Of a stretch of 64,000 nt of DNA, positions 41,394-51,300 are shown in pieces. The notes beneath the pieces were generated by a model that had not been told where the DNA came from, did no database searches, and saw only the letters and a program-made list of their open reading frames with translations. Numbering within the stretch: the first letter of the stretch is position 1; every line of letters begins with the position of its first letter. The DNA comes from a bacterium (lineage in GTDB: Bacteria > Planctomycetota > UBA1135 > UBA2386), in the NCBI GenBank assembly GCA_030432695.1, contig JAUILN010000014.1, positions 124,001 to 188,000 on the forward strand, written 5' to 3'. A program made the translations under genes and the position numbers.

Positions 41394-42620
41394 ATGCAGT
41401 CTCGGATCCCGTGTCTCGCTCTCGCCGCGCTCTGCGGCGTCCTCCCGGCCCAGGTCTTCGAAGGCGGTGACCTGATGGTCGCCGACTTCTCCGCCAACGC
41501 CGTATGGCGGATCGACGCCGCCGGGCTCGTCACCAGGCTGCCGGACGGCGGCCTGCTCCGCGGTCCGTCCGGCGTGGTGGTCACGAAGGACCTGCGGGTC
41601 GTGATCGCCGACTTCTCGTCGAGCACGCTCGTGCTGGTCGACCCCAACGGTCAGGCCTTCCCTCTGGCGACCGTCGGTTCGCCGATCCGGATCACCGAGG
41701 ACCACGATGGCACGCTGCTGGTCGCGTCGTTGGCCAACGATGACGTGGTCCGCGTGGACCGCAGCGGCCGGAGCGTCTCGGTGTTCACGATGCCGACCGG
41801 CTCGCGGCCGTTCGATGTCCACGTCGACGGCGATGGTGCGATCCTGGTGGTCGACGACCGCACCGGCACGCTGTGGCGTTGGAGTCCGGCGCTGGGGCTG
41901 ATGCCGATCCACGCCGGTGCGCCGTTCCGGCTGCCACAGGGAGTGGCGCTGTTCCCGAACGGCGACTACGCGGTCTTCGACGGTCTTGCCGACGCGGTGT
42001 TCAGGGTCGACCGGAATACTGGGCAGGTGTCGACCTGGGTGTCGAACGCTTCGCTGGGCAACAACCCCTGCGGGATCGTCGAGTCGGGCGACGGCGGTTT
42101 CTTCGTCTCGGCGTCGAGCGCGGCGGTCAGCGAGGCGATCGCCATCGATCCGAGCGGTGCGGTGAGTCGACGCTTCGCCGACCCCTTGCTGCGGAATGCC
42201 GAGGACCTGGCGCGCGTCCCGAATCTGCAGGGACCACTGACCATGCAGACCGGCCCCGGTGTCCTGCGCAACGTGGTGATGTCGGTGCCCACGCAGCCCT
42301 CCAAGCTCTACGTGATGGGTCTGTCGGGCGGGCTCTTCCCGGGACTCGCGTTGAACCCCGGAGTCGACGACCGCGCGCTGATGGTCACCATCGACGGTCT
42401 CTACCTCGCGACGGTCGGGGCCCCCGCGACATCGTTCGTCACCGGCTTCTTCGGCAGCACCAACGGCCAGGGGCGCGCACAGATGAACTTCGACTTCAGC
42501 CCGTTGCAGCCCGGTCTGCTGAACGGCTTCACCCTATGGATGCAGGGCTTCACCCTCGACGCGACGGCGCCGAGCGGTGTCGGTGTGATCACCAGCGTGC
42601 ATCCGCTCGCCTTCCGTTGA
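41394..42620 (+). CDS. Exported NHL/SMP-30-like beta-propeller with C-terminal domain
   Basis: A 408-residue protein with a signal peptide (MQSRIPCLALAALCGVLPAQ). Residues 30-275 form about five propeller blades (GDLMVADFSANAVWRIDAAG, LRVVIADFSSSTLVLVDPNG, DDVVRVDRSGRSVSVFTM, GDYAVFDGLADAVFRVDRNTG), the NHL/SMP-30 pattern. Residues about 280-408 diverge from it and end in a strand of the kind shared with other secreted proteins here (GVGVITSVHPLAFR). The function is probably binding or a lactonase-like role; no metal residues were confirmed. The next gene uses its stop codon (TTGA overlap). Confidence 0.82.
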   Translation: MQSRIPCLALAALCGVLPAQVFEGGDLMVADFSANAVWRIDAAGLVTRLPDGGLLRGPSGVVVTKDLRVVIADFSSSTLVLVDPNGQAFPLATVGSPIRITEDHDGTLLVASLANDDVVRVDRSGRSVSVFTMPTGSRPFDVHVDGDGAILVVDDRTGTLWRWSPALGLMPIHAGAPFRLPQGVALFPNGDYAVFDGLADAVFRVDRNTGQVSTWVSNASLGNNPCGIVESGDGGFFVSASSAAVSEAIAIDPSGAVSRRFADPLLRNAEDLARVPNLQGPLTMQTGPGVLRNVVMSVPTQPSKLYVMGLSGGLFPGLALNPGVDDRALMVTIDGLYLATVGAPATSFVTGFFGSTNGQGRAQMNFDFSPLQPGLLNGFTLWMQGFTLDATAPSGVGVITSVHPLAFR

Positions 42621-44356
42621 GCGACTCCACCGATCAGCCCGGCGTGGGGGCCGGGGCGACTTCCAGCAGGGCGCGCACCGCGGCCGCGATCGGGCTCGCG
42701 GTGGCCGGGGTCGCGTTGGTCGGCGTGGTGTTCCGGCTCGCGCTCGTCGATGCGGCAGGGGGGAGTACCGGCACGTGGGTCACAGCCGCCCTGCTGCCGA
42801 ACACCCTGCAGCTCAACACCGACGATGGGCGACCGCTGGTCGGCGCGCGCTGCGCGTTCTTCAGCGAGGTCCCGGGGAGCGACCGACGCCGGGTGGCCCG
42901 CGCGGTCAGCGATGCCGAGGGACTGGTCGACTATCACGTCCCGGCCTGGGCGGCACCCGATGGCTGGCTGGGTCTGGAGATCGTCGTCGAGCCTGGGGTG
43001 GTGGCCTTCCGGGGTCGGGTGGCGTCGCTGCGTGGTGCGCACCTGGTGGTGCCCCGGGCACGCCTCGACGCATGTCAGCTGCACGGCGCAATCCGGCTCC
43101 ACGATCCGCGGACCACGCTGTGGATGACCGCGGTGCTCGCCACCGGTCGCGACATGGTGCTCGGTTCGTCGGGCACGGGGCGCCGCGACCTCAACGAGCA
43201 CGAGGCCTCCCGGATCCGCTTCGACGACGTCGACGCGGCCGAGTACGCCGGCGCCGTCGAGCTGGTGGCGCTGGGCGTCGGCGATGGTGAGGGCCTGCAC
43301 GTGGTCGCATTGCGCCGCTTCCCGAGTCTGTCGGCGCTGCGGGCGGCGGTGCGGTTCGGCACCGAACTGGTCGCGCCGCGGCGCACCGTGGTCGTGCCCG
43401 CGGAGCCTGCCGTCGACCGTCTGCAGCTGCTCGCGACCGGTCCCGAGCACCACGTCCGTTTCCGACTCGAGCCGAGCCGCTTCGACGGTGCGGCCCTGCC
43501 GCGGCCGGAGTACGCGGTGGTCGGCGAGGCCGGCGGGCGGGCCGTGGCGCTCGGCGTGTTGCGGGTCGGTAGCGACGGCATCGCACGGGTGGAGTGGGAG
43601 GACCGTCTTCCGGGTCGTCATGGGCTGACCATCGCCGTGCGCGACAGCCTCGGCCGGCCGCCGCTGGAGCCGGTCGAGGTCACCTGGAGCGACAGCGGCG
43701 GTTGGAACTCCGGTGGACGGACCGATCGGCGCGGCGAGCTGGTCTGCGAAGGGCTGCCAGACCGCGCCCTGACCTTCCGTGCCGAGAGTTCCGACCTCGA
43801 GGCGACGGCCCGGCTCAGCCCGGATGCGCGCAGCGACCGGCTGGTCCTGCGGCTGCGGCGACCGAAACGCTGGCTCGTGGTCCCGGAGTTTCCGTCACGC
43901 GAGCCGGTCGATGCGCATGCCGCCCTGCGGGTCTTCGAACTCGAACCGGTGCTCGACGTGCACGAGGCGCGAGGGAGGCCCGAACGCTCGGGAGTCGTGT
44001 CGGATCTCGAGCCGGGGCCGACGCTCCTGACGCTCGCCGGCGCAGGAGGTTGGTTCGGTGCCGCCGAGGTCGACGTCGTGCCGGGCGGGGGGCGGATCGT
44101 GATCCCGGTCCGACGCCTGCCGCGGGTGCTCGGCGAGATCCATGGCGAACGTGCTCATCGCGCGGCGGAGGTGGTGGTCGGATCCATCGACTATCCGGAC
44201 CTGCCGCGCCTGTCGGTCAGGCTGCAGCCGGATCGCTCGTTCGCGTTCTTGCCGCAGGTGCCCGGACCGTGGACCGCCGCGGTGCGCGACTACGAGGGGG
44301 CCTTGCTGGCGCTGAGCGAACTGCGCGGGTCGAGCGTGCGCATCGAGCTACGATGA
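42617..44356 (+). CDS. Membrane-anchored protein with carboxypeptidase-regulatory-like repeats
   Basis: A 579-residue product. The likely start is a TTG at 42617 that overlaps the preceding stop in a TTGA arrangement; no closer ATG gives the membrane segment. One transmembrane helix (AAAIGLAVAGVALVGVVFRLAL, about 20-42) anchors a long extracellular region of beta-sandwich units, for example PLVGARCAFFSEVPG, SDAEGLVDYHVPAW and TDRRGELVCEGLPDRALTFR. The turns match carboxypeptidase-regulatory-like domains. No catalytic motif was seen. It resembles the products at 29908 and 55469. Confidence 0.72.
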   Translation: MSDSTDQPGVGAGATSSRARTAAAIGLAVAGVALVGVVFRLALVDAAGGSTGTWVTAALLPNTLQLNTDDGRPLVGARCAFFSEVPGSDRRRVARAVSDAEGLVDYHVPAWAAPDGWLGLEIVVEPGVVAFRGRVASLRGAHLVVPRARLDACQLHGAIRLHDPRTTLWMTAVLATGRDMVLGSSGTGRRDLNEHEASRIRFDDVDAAEYAGAVELVALGVGDGEGLHVVALRRFPSLSALRAAVRFGTELVAPRRTVVVPAEPAVDRLQLLATGPEHHVRFRLEPSRFDGAALPRPEYAVVGEAGGRAVALGVLRVGSDGIARVEWEDRLPGRHGLTIAVRDSLGRPPLEPVEVTWSDSGGWNSGGRTDRRGELVCEGLPDRALTFRAESSDLEATARLSPDARSDRLVLRLRRPKRWLVVPEFPSREPVDAHAALRVFELEPVLDVHEARGRPERSGVVSDLEPGPTLLTLAGAGGWFGAAEVDVVPGGGRIVIPVRRLPRVLGEIHGERAHRAAEVVVGSIDYPDLPRLSVRLQPDRSFAFLPQVPGPWTAAVRDYEGALLALSELRGSSVRIELR

Positions 44357-44358
44357 GG

Positions 44359-44375
44359 TCGCTTCGCCGAAGCGA
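44359..44375 (+). promoter_or_regulatory. Small stem-loop before the YigZ-like gene
   Basis: TCGCTTC-GCC-GAAGCGA is a perfect 7-base stem with a 3-base loop. It ends 6 bases before the ATG of the next gene, where no ribosome-binding site is seen. It may affect translation of that gene or be chance in GC-rich DNA. Confidence 0.35.
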
Positions 44376-44381
44376 TTCACC

Positions 44382-44996
44382 ATGACCCGTCCGGGACACC
44401 TGACGCTGGCCGGCATCTCGCGGGTCGAGCCCGAGCCGATCAAGGGCTCGCGCCACATCGCCAGCGCGTCGCCGGCCGGCGACGAGGCCGCCGCCCGCGA
44501 GTTCGTCGAGCGGGTGCGCGCCGAGCTGCCGGCCGCCGGCCACCACGCCTGGGCGTGGCGATTGGCGCCCGATGCGCGCGAGCAGCGCGCGGTCGACGAC
44601 GGAGAGCCGAGTGGCACCGCCGGGCGGCCGATCCTGCGGCAGCTCGAGCTGCGGGAGCTGTTCGACTGCGTGGTGGTGGTCAGCCGGATTTTCGGTGGCG
44701 TGAAGCTCGGCGCGGGAGGCCTGGTCCGGGCCTACGGCGGTGCCGCCGCAGCGCTGCTGGACGCGGCCGAGACGGTCGCGGTGGTTCCGCACGTGTCGAC
44801 GTGCATCGAGGTGGGCTACGCCGACGAAGCGCTGGCGCGCGCCGCGCTGCAGGCCGTCGTGGCGCGCGACGTCGGCGTGACCCACGCCGCGCGGGTGATG
44901 TTCGAAGCCCAGGTCGCGGTCGACCGCATCCGAGAGCTCGAGGACACCCTGCGCGAGGGGACCCGCGGGCGTGCGGTGTTCACCGCGGACTCCTGA
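44382..44996 (+). CDS. YigZ/IMPACT-family protein
   Basis: A 204-residue protein of the UPF0029/IMPACT family. The hallmark DDGEPSGTAGRPIL sequence is present, with GAGGLVRAYGGAA after it. Bacterial members have an IMPACT N-domain and a C-terminal RNA-binding-like fold (here about 140-204). The biochemical role is unclear, though translation regulation is proposed for eukaryotic members. The start is preceded by a small stem-loop. Confidence 0.88.
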   Translation: MTRPGHLTLAGISRVEPEPIKGSRHIASASPAGDEAAAREFVERVRAELPAAGHHAWAWRLAPDAREQRAVDDGEPSGTAGRPILRQLELRELFDCVVVVSRIFGGVKLGAGGLVRAYGGAAAALLDAAETVAVVPHVSTCIEVGYADEALARAALQAVVARDVGVTHAARVMFEAQVAVDRIRELEDTLREGTRGRAVFTADS

Positions 44997-45040
44997 TCCG
45001 GGCGTCCCCGGTGCAGGTCCAGCGGCCGATCGTCGAATCC

Positions 45041-46249
45041 ATGCGCACCTACCTCTCCCGCCGCGCGCCGCTCTCCGCGGTGCTGCTCTTCGGCACCGTC
45101 GCGGCCCTCCCCGCCCAGGACTTCCCGGTCGGAGTGACCGACCTGTCGTTCTCCAACCCGACCGGCAGTGGCTCGGCGTCGATCGCCTGCCGCGTCCATT
45201 ACCCTGCCGACTCCGCGGGCCGCGACGTGCCGGTCCGGGCCCGGGCCGGCGGCTGGCCTGCCGCGGTGTTCCTGCACGGTTTCGCTGCCCTGGGCAGCTT
45301 CTACGGCAGCCTGGGCGACCGGCTGGCGGCGGCCGGCTACGTCGCGGTGATGGGGAACACCGCACAGTTCGATGCGGCCGGTCTGGCGCGGGACGGCGCG
45401 GCGCTGTACCCGGCGCTGCTCGCGGCGAACGGTGCCGCGTCGGGACCGTTCGCAGGAGCCCTCGACCCGGCGCGGATCGCGCTCCTCGGCCACTCGATGG
45501 GCGGTGGCGCGGTCGGCAACGTGCTCGCCGCCAATCCGGGATACGCGTGCGGAATGGGCCTCGCACCGGTGACGCCCGCCTCTGGCAACGCGGCCCGCAT
45601 CGATGTGCCGTTCGGCATCGTGGTCGGTGCCGGCGACTCGACGACCCCGTGGCGGAGCTACGCGGAGCCGTTCTACGACGGGCTCGGCGATGCCCCGGAG
45701 CTGAAGTTCCTGCATCTGCTGGACGGCAGCGCGACCCACACCAACTCGGTGGGACTGTTCCTGTTCTCGGCCACCGACCGCGCGGTCTTCGACCGTTCGT
45801 TCGCGCTGGCGCGCGGCTTCCTGGATCGCTTCCTCGGTGCCGATCCAATGGCCCTCGAACCGGTGATCGGCAGCTCGGCCCGGCAGGCGCCGTTCTTCCA
45901 GGAGCTGCGATACGACCTGCGGTTGCCGCAGGTTTTCGCGGCCACGGCGCTGCGGGTCGGCACCACGTCGCGACTGTCGGTGGCGGCACGTCCCGGCCGC
46001 GCGGCGATCCTCGCCGCAGCGCGGTCGGTCGATCCGATCCCCACGCCGATCGGGATACTGCTTCTCGAACCTGCGACCATGTTCCTGGCCTTCGATGGAG
46101 TCGCGAGCAGCGAGCAGCGCTTCGACGCCGATCTCGCCGTGCCCGCCGATCCGTCACTCGTCGGAGTCTCGTTGCCCTTGCAGGCCCTGGGGGCAACCGC
46201 CGCCGAGCCGGTGCGTCTCGGCAATCGGGTCACCCTCGAGATTCGGTGA
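45041..46249 (+). CDS. Secreted alpha/beta hydrolase with extra C-terminal domain
   Basis: A 402-residue exported esterase-like protein (signal peptide about 1-26). FLHGFAALGSF forms the oxyanion region and GHSMGGGA (S152) is the nucleophile elbow; THTNSVG after LLDGSA probably contains the catalytic histidine. This arrangement resembles chlorophyllase/dienelactone-type or lipase-family hydrolases. Residues about 275-402 are an added domain ending in LGNRVTLEIR, which looks like a divergent member of the C-terminal domain shared with neighbouring secreted proteins. It runs convergently to the radical SAM gene with 34 bases between. Confidence 0.83.
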   Translation: MRTYLSRRAPLSAVLLFGTVAALPAQDFPVGVTDLSFSNPTGSGSASIACRVHYPADSAGRDVPVRARAGGWPAAVFLHGFAALGSFYGSLGDRLAAAGYVAVMGNTAQFDAAGLARDGAALYPALLAANGAASGPFAGALDPARIALLGHSMGGGAVGNVLAANPGYACGMGLAPVTPASGNAARIDVPFGIVVGAGDSTTPWRSYAEPFYDGLGDAPELKFLHLLDGSATHTNSVGLFLFSATDRAVFDRSFALARGFLDRFLGADPMALEPVIGSSARQAPFFQELRYDLRLPQVFAATALRVGTTSRLSVAARPGRAAILAAARSVDPIPTPIGILLLEPATMFLAFDGVASSEQRFDADLAVPADPSLVGVSLPLQALGATAAEPVRLGNRVTLEIR

Positions 46250-46283
46250 CGCCGTCGCGAGCGCAGGCGCCCCGGCGGGAGCG

Positions 46284-47933
46284 TCACGAACCCTGATGGG
46301 TCGCCTCGTCTTCCCGCGTGGCGCGCGCCGCGTCGGCGCACATCCGCTGCATCATCGCGCATTCGCGAGTGACCCACTCTTCGTCGGGTTGCAGCTTCTG
46401 CCACTCTTGCATGCATCGAGTCGCCGCTGCGACCTTGCCGAGCTTGGCGGAAAGGAAACCACGGACGTGGAGCATCGAGTTGTATGCCGGCTGATCGACG
46501 GGGTCGATCATGTCGCCCGCTGCCGTGGCATCCTCGAGCCCGGCCTCGTAGCGCCCCTCGTCGAACTCCAGCCATGCACGTTCAATCCGCGGTTCGGGCC
46601 GGCGACGCGCCGACCGGATCAGGGAGTCGAGGATCTTGCGGGCGCCGCGTCGGTCTCCCGAACGTCGCCGGCAATGTGCGGAGATGAGCTGCGCGAAGAC
46701 GAAGTCCTTGTGGTCGACCTCGAGCTGATCGGCGAGGGCGATCGCTTCCGCCCACTCGCCACGGTCCTGATGCGTCCGCGCTCGATCCAGCAGGTCTTCA
46801 CGGTTCGCCCGGCTCTCCGTGTGCATGGCTTCGTAACCGGCCGAAGCGGCCCTGCTCGCGTGCTCTCGCAGGCTCGCGAGCGCCGAGCGCCAGAGTCCCG
46901 CGTGCTTCTGGAGTCGAGGCTCGTAGTCGTCGGCTTCCAAGGTCGCGACGACCTGATACAGCTCCTCGGCCGGCAGGCTGAACAAGGAGAACTGCGGAGG
47001 ATCCACGATGCGGATCACATTGACCTCGAGTTCCCGCTCCTCCGCGAACATCAGCATGGGGCCCAGCTCACGGAAGTTCTGCCGCATCCACGAGAAGCTG
47101 ATCCGCATGGTCGTACCGCGCGAGCGCGTATAGGCGCGGAGCCGCTCGGCGTTCGCCATCACGGAGTCGTAGTCGCCGCGGACCCGGATCGATTCGAAGA
47201 GCTCCTTGCTCGAGACGGCGTCGATCGACAGACCCACGGAGAATCGGAGCCCGTCGAGGACGCGTTCCACCCGGTCGTTCCACTGCGAGCCATTGGTCAG
47301 CACGTGGCACCAGGTGTCGAGGCCGTCCTCCAGCATCATGTCCCAGATGCGGAAGTTCTCCTTCGCGAGGAAGGGCTCGCCGCCGAAGAACTTGGCACGC
47401 TCGAGATGCGGCAGGAAGGGGCGGAGTTCGTCGAAGAAGCGATCGCCGTACGGCGATTCGATCGGCGGTAGCCCTTCTCGGTGCGCGCGGATGGTGGACG
47501 ACCAGTCCCCGCAGCATTGGATGCACTCGTAGTTGCAGACGTTCGAGAGCGCGAACTCCATCATCTTCGGCCAGGCAGGGTTCCTGTCCTGGACCGAGAA
47601 GGGTTCGAACGGGTGGGTCATCGCCCCCTGGAAGTCGCCCGCGTCGATCATCCAGTGGCAGAACGCGCAACCACCGTGGAACTCATACTCGGCCAGGGAC
47701 GCCCGCATCGCTTCGATGCGCGGTCCGTTCCAGATCGCGTCGAGGCGGTCCTTCTTCACGTTGCCGAGCAGGTCAGACTGACTGCGACAGCATGCGATGA
47801 CGTGGCCGAGTGGATTGAAATACAGGGAGACGAAGGGCGCGTAGCAGGCCGATTGGAAGGCCTTCCTGCTGAAGTCGCGCGTCGCGTCGTATGCCTCGCG
47901 CGCGTCGGAGCGCAGGCTTCTGGCGGAGTTCAT
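46284..47933 (-). CDS. Radical SAM protein with N-terminal SPASM/twitch-like domain and TPR tail
   Basis: A 549-residue protein. Residues 28-95 form a SPASM/twitch-like auxiliary cluster domain (CYAPFVSLYF, ACCRSQ, LGNVKKDRLDAIWNG, CAFC), placed before the radical SAM core instead of after it. The core cluster motif CNYECIQC (C133, C137, C140) is CxxxCxxC and binds the SAM-ligated [4Fe-4S]; KFFGGEPFL is the GGE motif. Residues about 380-549 are helical TPR-like repeats. It probably installs a peptide or sugar modification, with the TPRs binding a protein partner. The ATG was chosen because the cysteine-rich domain starts after it; a longer frame adds a low-complexity stretch. Confidence 0.85.
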   Translation of the reverse strand: MNSARSLRSDAREAYDATRDFSRKAFQSACYAPFVSLYFNPLGHVIACCRSQSDLLGNVKKDRLDAIWNGPRIEAMRASLAEYEFHGGCAFCHWMIDAGDFQGAMTHPFEPFSVQDRNPAWPKMMEFALSNVCNYECIQCCGDWSSTIRAHREGLPPIESPYGDRFFDELRPFLPHLERAKFFGGEPFLAKENFRIWDMMLEDGLDTWCHVLTNGSQWNDRVERVLDGLRFSVGLSIDAVSSKELFESIRVRGDYDSVMANAERLRAYTRSRGTTMRISFSWMRQNFRELGPMLMFAEERELEVNVIRIVDPPQFSLFSLPAEELYQVVATLEADDYEPRLQKHAGLWRSALASLREHASRAASAGYEAMHTESRANREDLLDRARTHQDRGEWAEAIALADQLEVDHKDFVFAQLISAHCRRRSGDRRGARKILDSLIRSARRRPEPRIERAWLEFDEGRYEAGLEDATAAGDMIDPVDQPAYNSMLHVRGFLSAKLGKVAAATRCMQEWQKLQPDEEWVTRECAMMQRMCADAARATREDEATHQGS

Positions 47934-48310
47934 TCTCGAAACGGTCGGGTCTTGGCGTGTCGGGCCAGTCCGATTCGTAGGGGGCTCAGGGTGTGTCGCG
48001 GGGATTGGGTGTGTCGCGGGATTCGCGCTCGAATCCGGCATGGGGCGGTCCTGCGTGGGGTGGGAGGCCGTCGGCGAGGCCTCCCGCGAGGAACCACTCA
48101 GGTGGTGCACGCTTCCAGTGGTCTACGCATCGTGCGAGACGATCGGTTCGCCGTTCTTGGATCCGACCGAGATCATGGAGCCCGCATGGCAGGCCAAGGG
48201 GAGTTCGACCTAGTCAGCCTCCAGGATCGAGTAACTGGTTCGATGAGGTTCGCTGACATGTCGCTCCCTGGGCCATTTGATCAGGTGTATCGTTGGTTCG
48301 CCGGTGCCAC
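47934..48310. other. Intergenic stretch with an 18/17-base tandem repeat
   Basis: No gene is supported here. GGGTGTGTCGCGGGGATT (47989-48006) is followed directly by a 17-base copy lacking one G (48007-48023). The right half (about 48160-48300) looks AT-richer than its surroundings by eye and may hold the promoter of the radical SAM gene. No transcript or RNA fold was recognised. Confidence 0.6.
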
Positions 48311-51300
48311 TCAACCGGGTGGTGCCTGTCCCGCCGCGAGCAGCTCCCGGAAGTTCCGGATCAACTCCTCTGGACCGAAGGGCTTGCTCAGGAGTCGCGT
48401 TCGGTCGTTCTGTGCCTCTAGCAACTCCATCTGCGGAGCGAAACCGGAGACGAACAGCGCGGGGACCTCCGGATGCTGCTTGCGCAGCCTTGCGACGAGC
48501 TCATCTCCCGTGCCTCCCGGCATCGATACGTCGGTGACCACGCCGAGCAGTTCGCGCCCGGCCACGGCGTCGAGTGCCGTCTCCAGGCTCTCAGCCGCGA
48601 TCACCTCGAATCCGGCGCGCCGCAGGGACCGCTCCATCATCGTGCGAACGGGGGGTTGGTCGTCGACGACCAGCACCGGTAGCAGGTCGCGGGGCGTGGC
48701 GCCGTGACCGGTGTCTGCCACCTCGACCGGTTCCACCCTCGGGAGCACCACCCGGAAGGTCGAGCCCACACCCGGTTCGCTGTCGACCAAGATCCGGCCG
48801 CCATGTCGCTGCACGATTCCGTGGCAGACCGACAGCCCGAGGCCCGTACCTTCCTCTCTCGTGGTGAAGAACGGGTCGAAGATGCGCGACAGGTTGTCGG
48901 GGGTGATGCCGGCGCCCTGGTCCGCGACCTCGATCCAGATCTCGTCGGTCTCGTAGTCGCGTCCGACCGCGAGTCGGATCGGAGGTCCGCCCCGCGGCGT
49001 GGCATCGCGGGCATTGACGACCAGGTTGGTGATCACCTGCTCGAGCTGGACCCGGTCGGCGAGCACCGTGCACGGGCAGGTGCAGGCCTCGACCACGAGC
49101 TGGCGGTCGGGCCGGAGTAGTCCCACGAGCATCGGCTCGAGTTCGCTGACGAGGTCGGAGACCGTCACGACGCGCGAACGGGTCGGTTGGGGCCGGGCGA
49201 AGGTCAGGAGTTGCTGTACGAGGTGCGCGGCGCGATCGCCCGCCCGGCGGATCTCGGCGATGTCGCTGCGTCCGGGACTCTGCGCCGGGAGCTCCTCTCC
49301 GGCGGTCTCGGCGAAGCCGAGGATCGCGGTCAGTAGGTTGTTCAGGTCGTGGGCGAGGCCCCCGGCGAGCCGCGCGACGCTCTCGAGCTTCTGGGCCTGG
49401 ACGAGCTGTTGATGGGCCGACTCGAGTTCCGCGGTGCGGGCCCGCACCTTGGCGTCGAGTTCGTCGTGGGAGCTGCGCAGCGCGGCTTCGGCGGTCTCCT
49501 TCAGTTGCACCTGTTCGGCGAGTGCGGCGGTGCGGAGTGCGACCTGGTTCTCGAGTTCACGCGCGCGCCTGCGCTGCCCGCGGCCGAAGGCCCGCAAGCC
49601 CAGCGCGGTCGCGATTCCGGCCAGGGCGAGCAGCGCGAGGCGGAAGTCGAGCCGCTCGGTCAGCGAGGGCAGCACGCGGATCGGCAGGCGGGTGACAGCA
49701 CCCGACCAGGCGGCGGGGGTCCCGAGTTCGCACTCGAACACGTAGTCGCCGGGACGCAGGTCGGTGAACACCGCCGTGGTGCGGCGCGTCGGCATGGTCC
49801 AACGGTCGTCGAAGCCGGTCAGTCGGTGTCGATAGGAGATCGACTCCGCCGATCCGAGCACCGGATTCTGGTAAGCGATCTCGATCCGTCGGGAGCCCGC
49901 GGGGACCTCGAGTCGGCCCTCGATGGTGCTGCTGCGGCTGCCATCGACGTGGGCCGCGCTCAGCCAGGGTTCGGGCAACCGGTCGGGCTGGTCGAACCGG
50001 TCTGCATCGACCTCGATGACCCCGCCGACGCCGGGCACGAACAGTCGGCGTCCGGCCGGATCGCAGGCCATCGCGAAGTCGGAGTGGCCGTTGAACTCCA
50101 TCACCTCGCCGGCAGCGGGCGGCCGCAGGTAGCGGCGCAGGGGCGCTCCGTCGGCCCGCGTATCGAAACTCAGCAGGCCGCTGGTCGCCGAGGCCCACAG
50201 CACACCGTCGCCGAGATGGCCGAGGCCGAGGATGTTGATCGGCAGGATCTGATCCGAGACCCGCAGGTCTTCGCAGCCTTCGGCGGTCCATCGGACGATC
50301 CTGCCGCCGAGGCAGCCGAGCCAGAGGGCGTCGTCGATCCGGCAGATCGAGCTGACGGATGCCGTATCGAAGGACTCGCCGAGCTGGATCCGAGCCACTC
50401 GACCGGCCTCGATCGCGAACACGCCGCCCGAGCGGGCGCCGGCGAGGAGCCGCGCTCCGTCGAGTTCCAGGCACCAGATCCTCGGTGATGTGTCCTCGCC
50501 TTCCGCCGGCACGTGGACCCAATCGTCCGCAGCGCGCCGGAACAAGCCCTGGTCGGTTCCGAGCCAGGGAGTTCCCTCGGCGTCACGGGCGATGGCTCGT
50601 ACGAGGACACTCGCATCGACCGTCCTCGACTCGACCGCGACCACCTCGGTGCCGTTCCAACGCGCGAGTCCATCGGAGCAACCGAGCAGGAGCGTGCCGT
50701 CGTCGTCCTCCAGGAACGCGAGGACGGAGGCGCTCGGCCGACCTGGGGCCTGCTCCAGTGCCCGCACGCTTTCCGGGGTCGAGCGCAGGAGGCCATGGCC
50801 CTGCGTGCCGACCCAGAGTTGCCCGTCGCCGGTCAGGAACACCGCGCCAGGTGCGTTGTTGATGCCGCGTCCGTTCGGGACGTGGCGCCGTCGCATGGGC
50901 TGCTTCGCGGCTCTGGCGAGACCGTTTTCGAGACTGCCGATCCACAGCGCGTCGTCGGTCGCGCTGCCGAGCAGGCAGAGCGCGTGCAGGTGCTGTGCGA
51001 TCGGGAAGGAGGTACGGCCCGCACCGCCGCCGACGAGGATCTGGACCGTGTGGTCCTCCGTGAGGATCGCGACGTCGCCATTGGGCAGGGTCGCGACGTC
51101 GCGGCAGAGCCCTCCGGGGAGTCCCGAGTCCGGGCCGGCCACCAGATGATGCGCGTCGTCGAGGCGGTGCAGTCCCTCGGAGGTGCCGACCCAGGTGTGG
51201 GACTCCCTCGCGTCGAAGCAGAGCACGCCGCGGAGGCCCTCGATCCGATCGACCTCGATCTCGGCGCGGACGTGATAGGCGCCGTCCGGCGTGCCGACCC

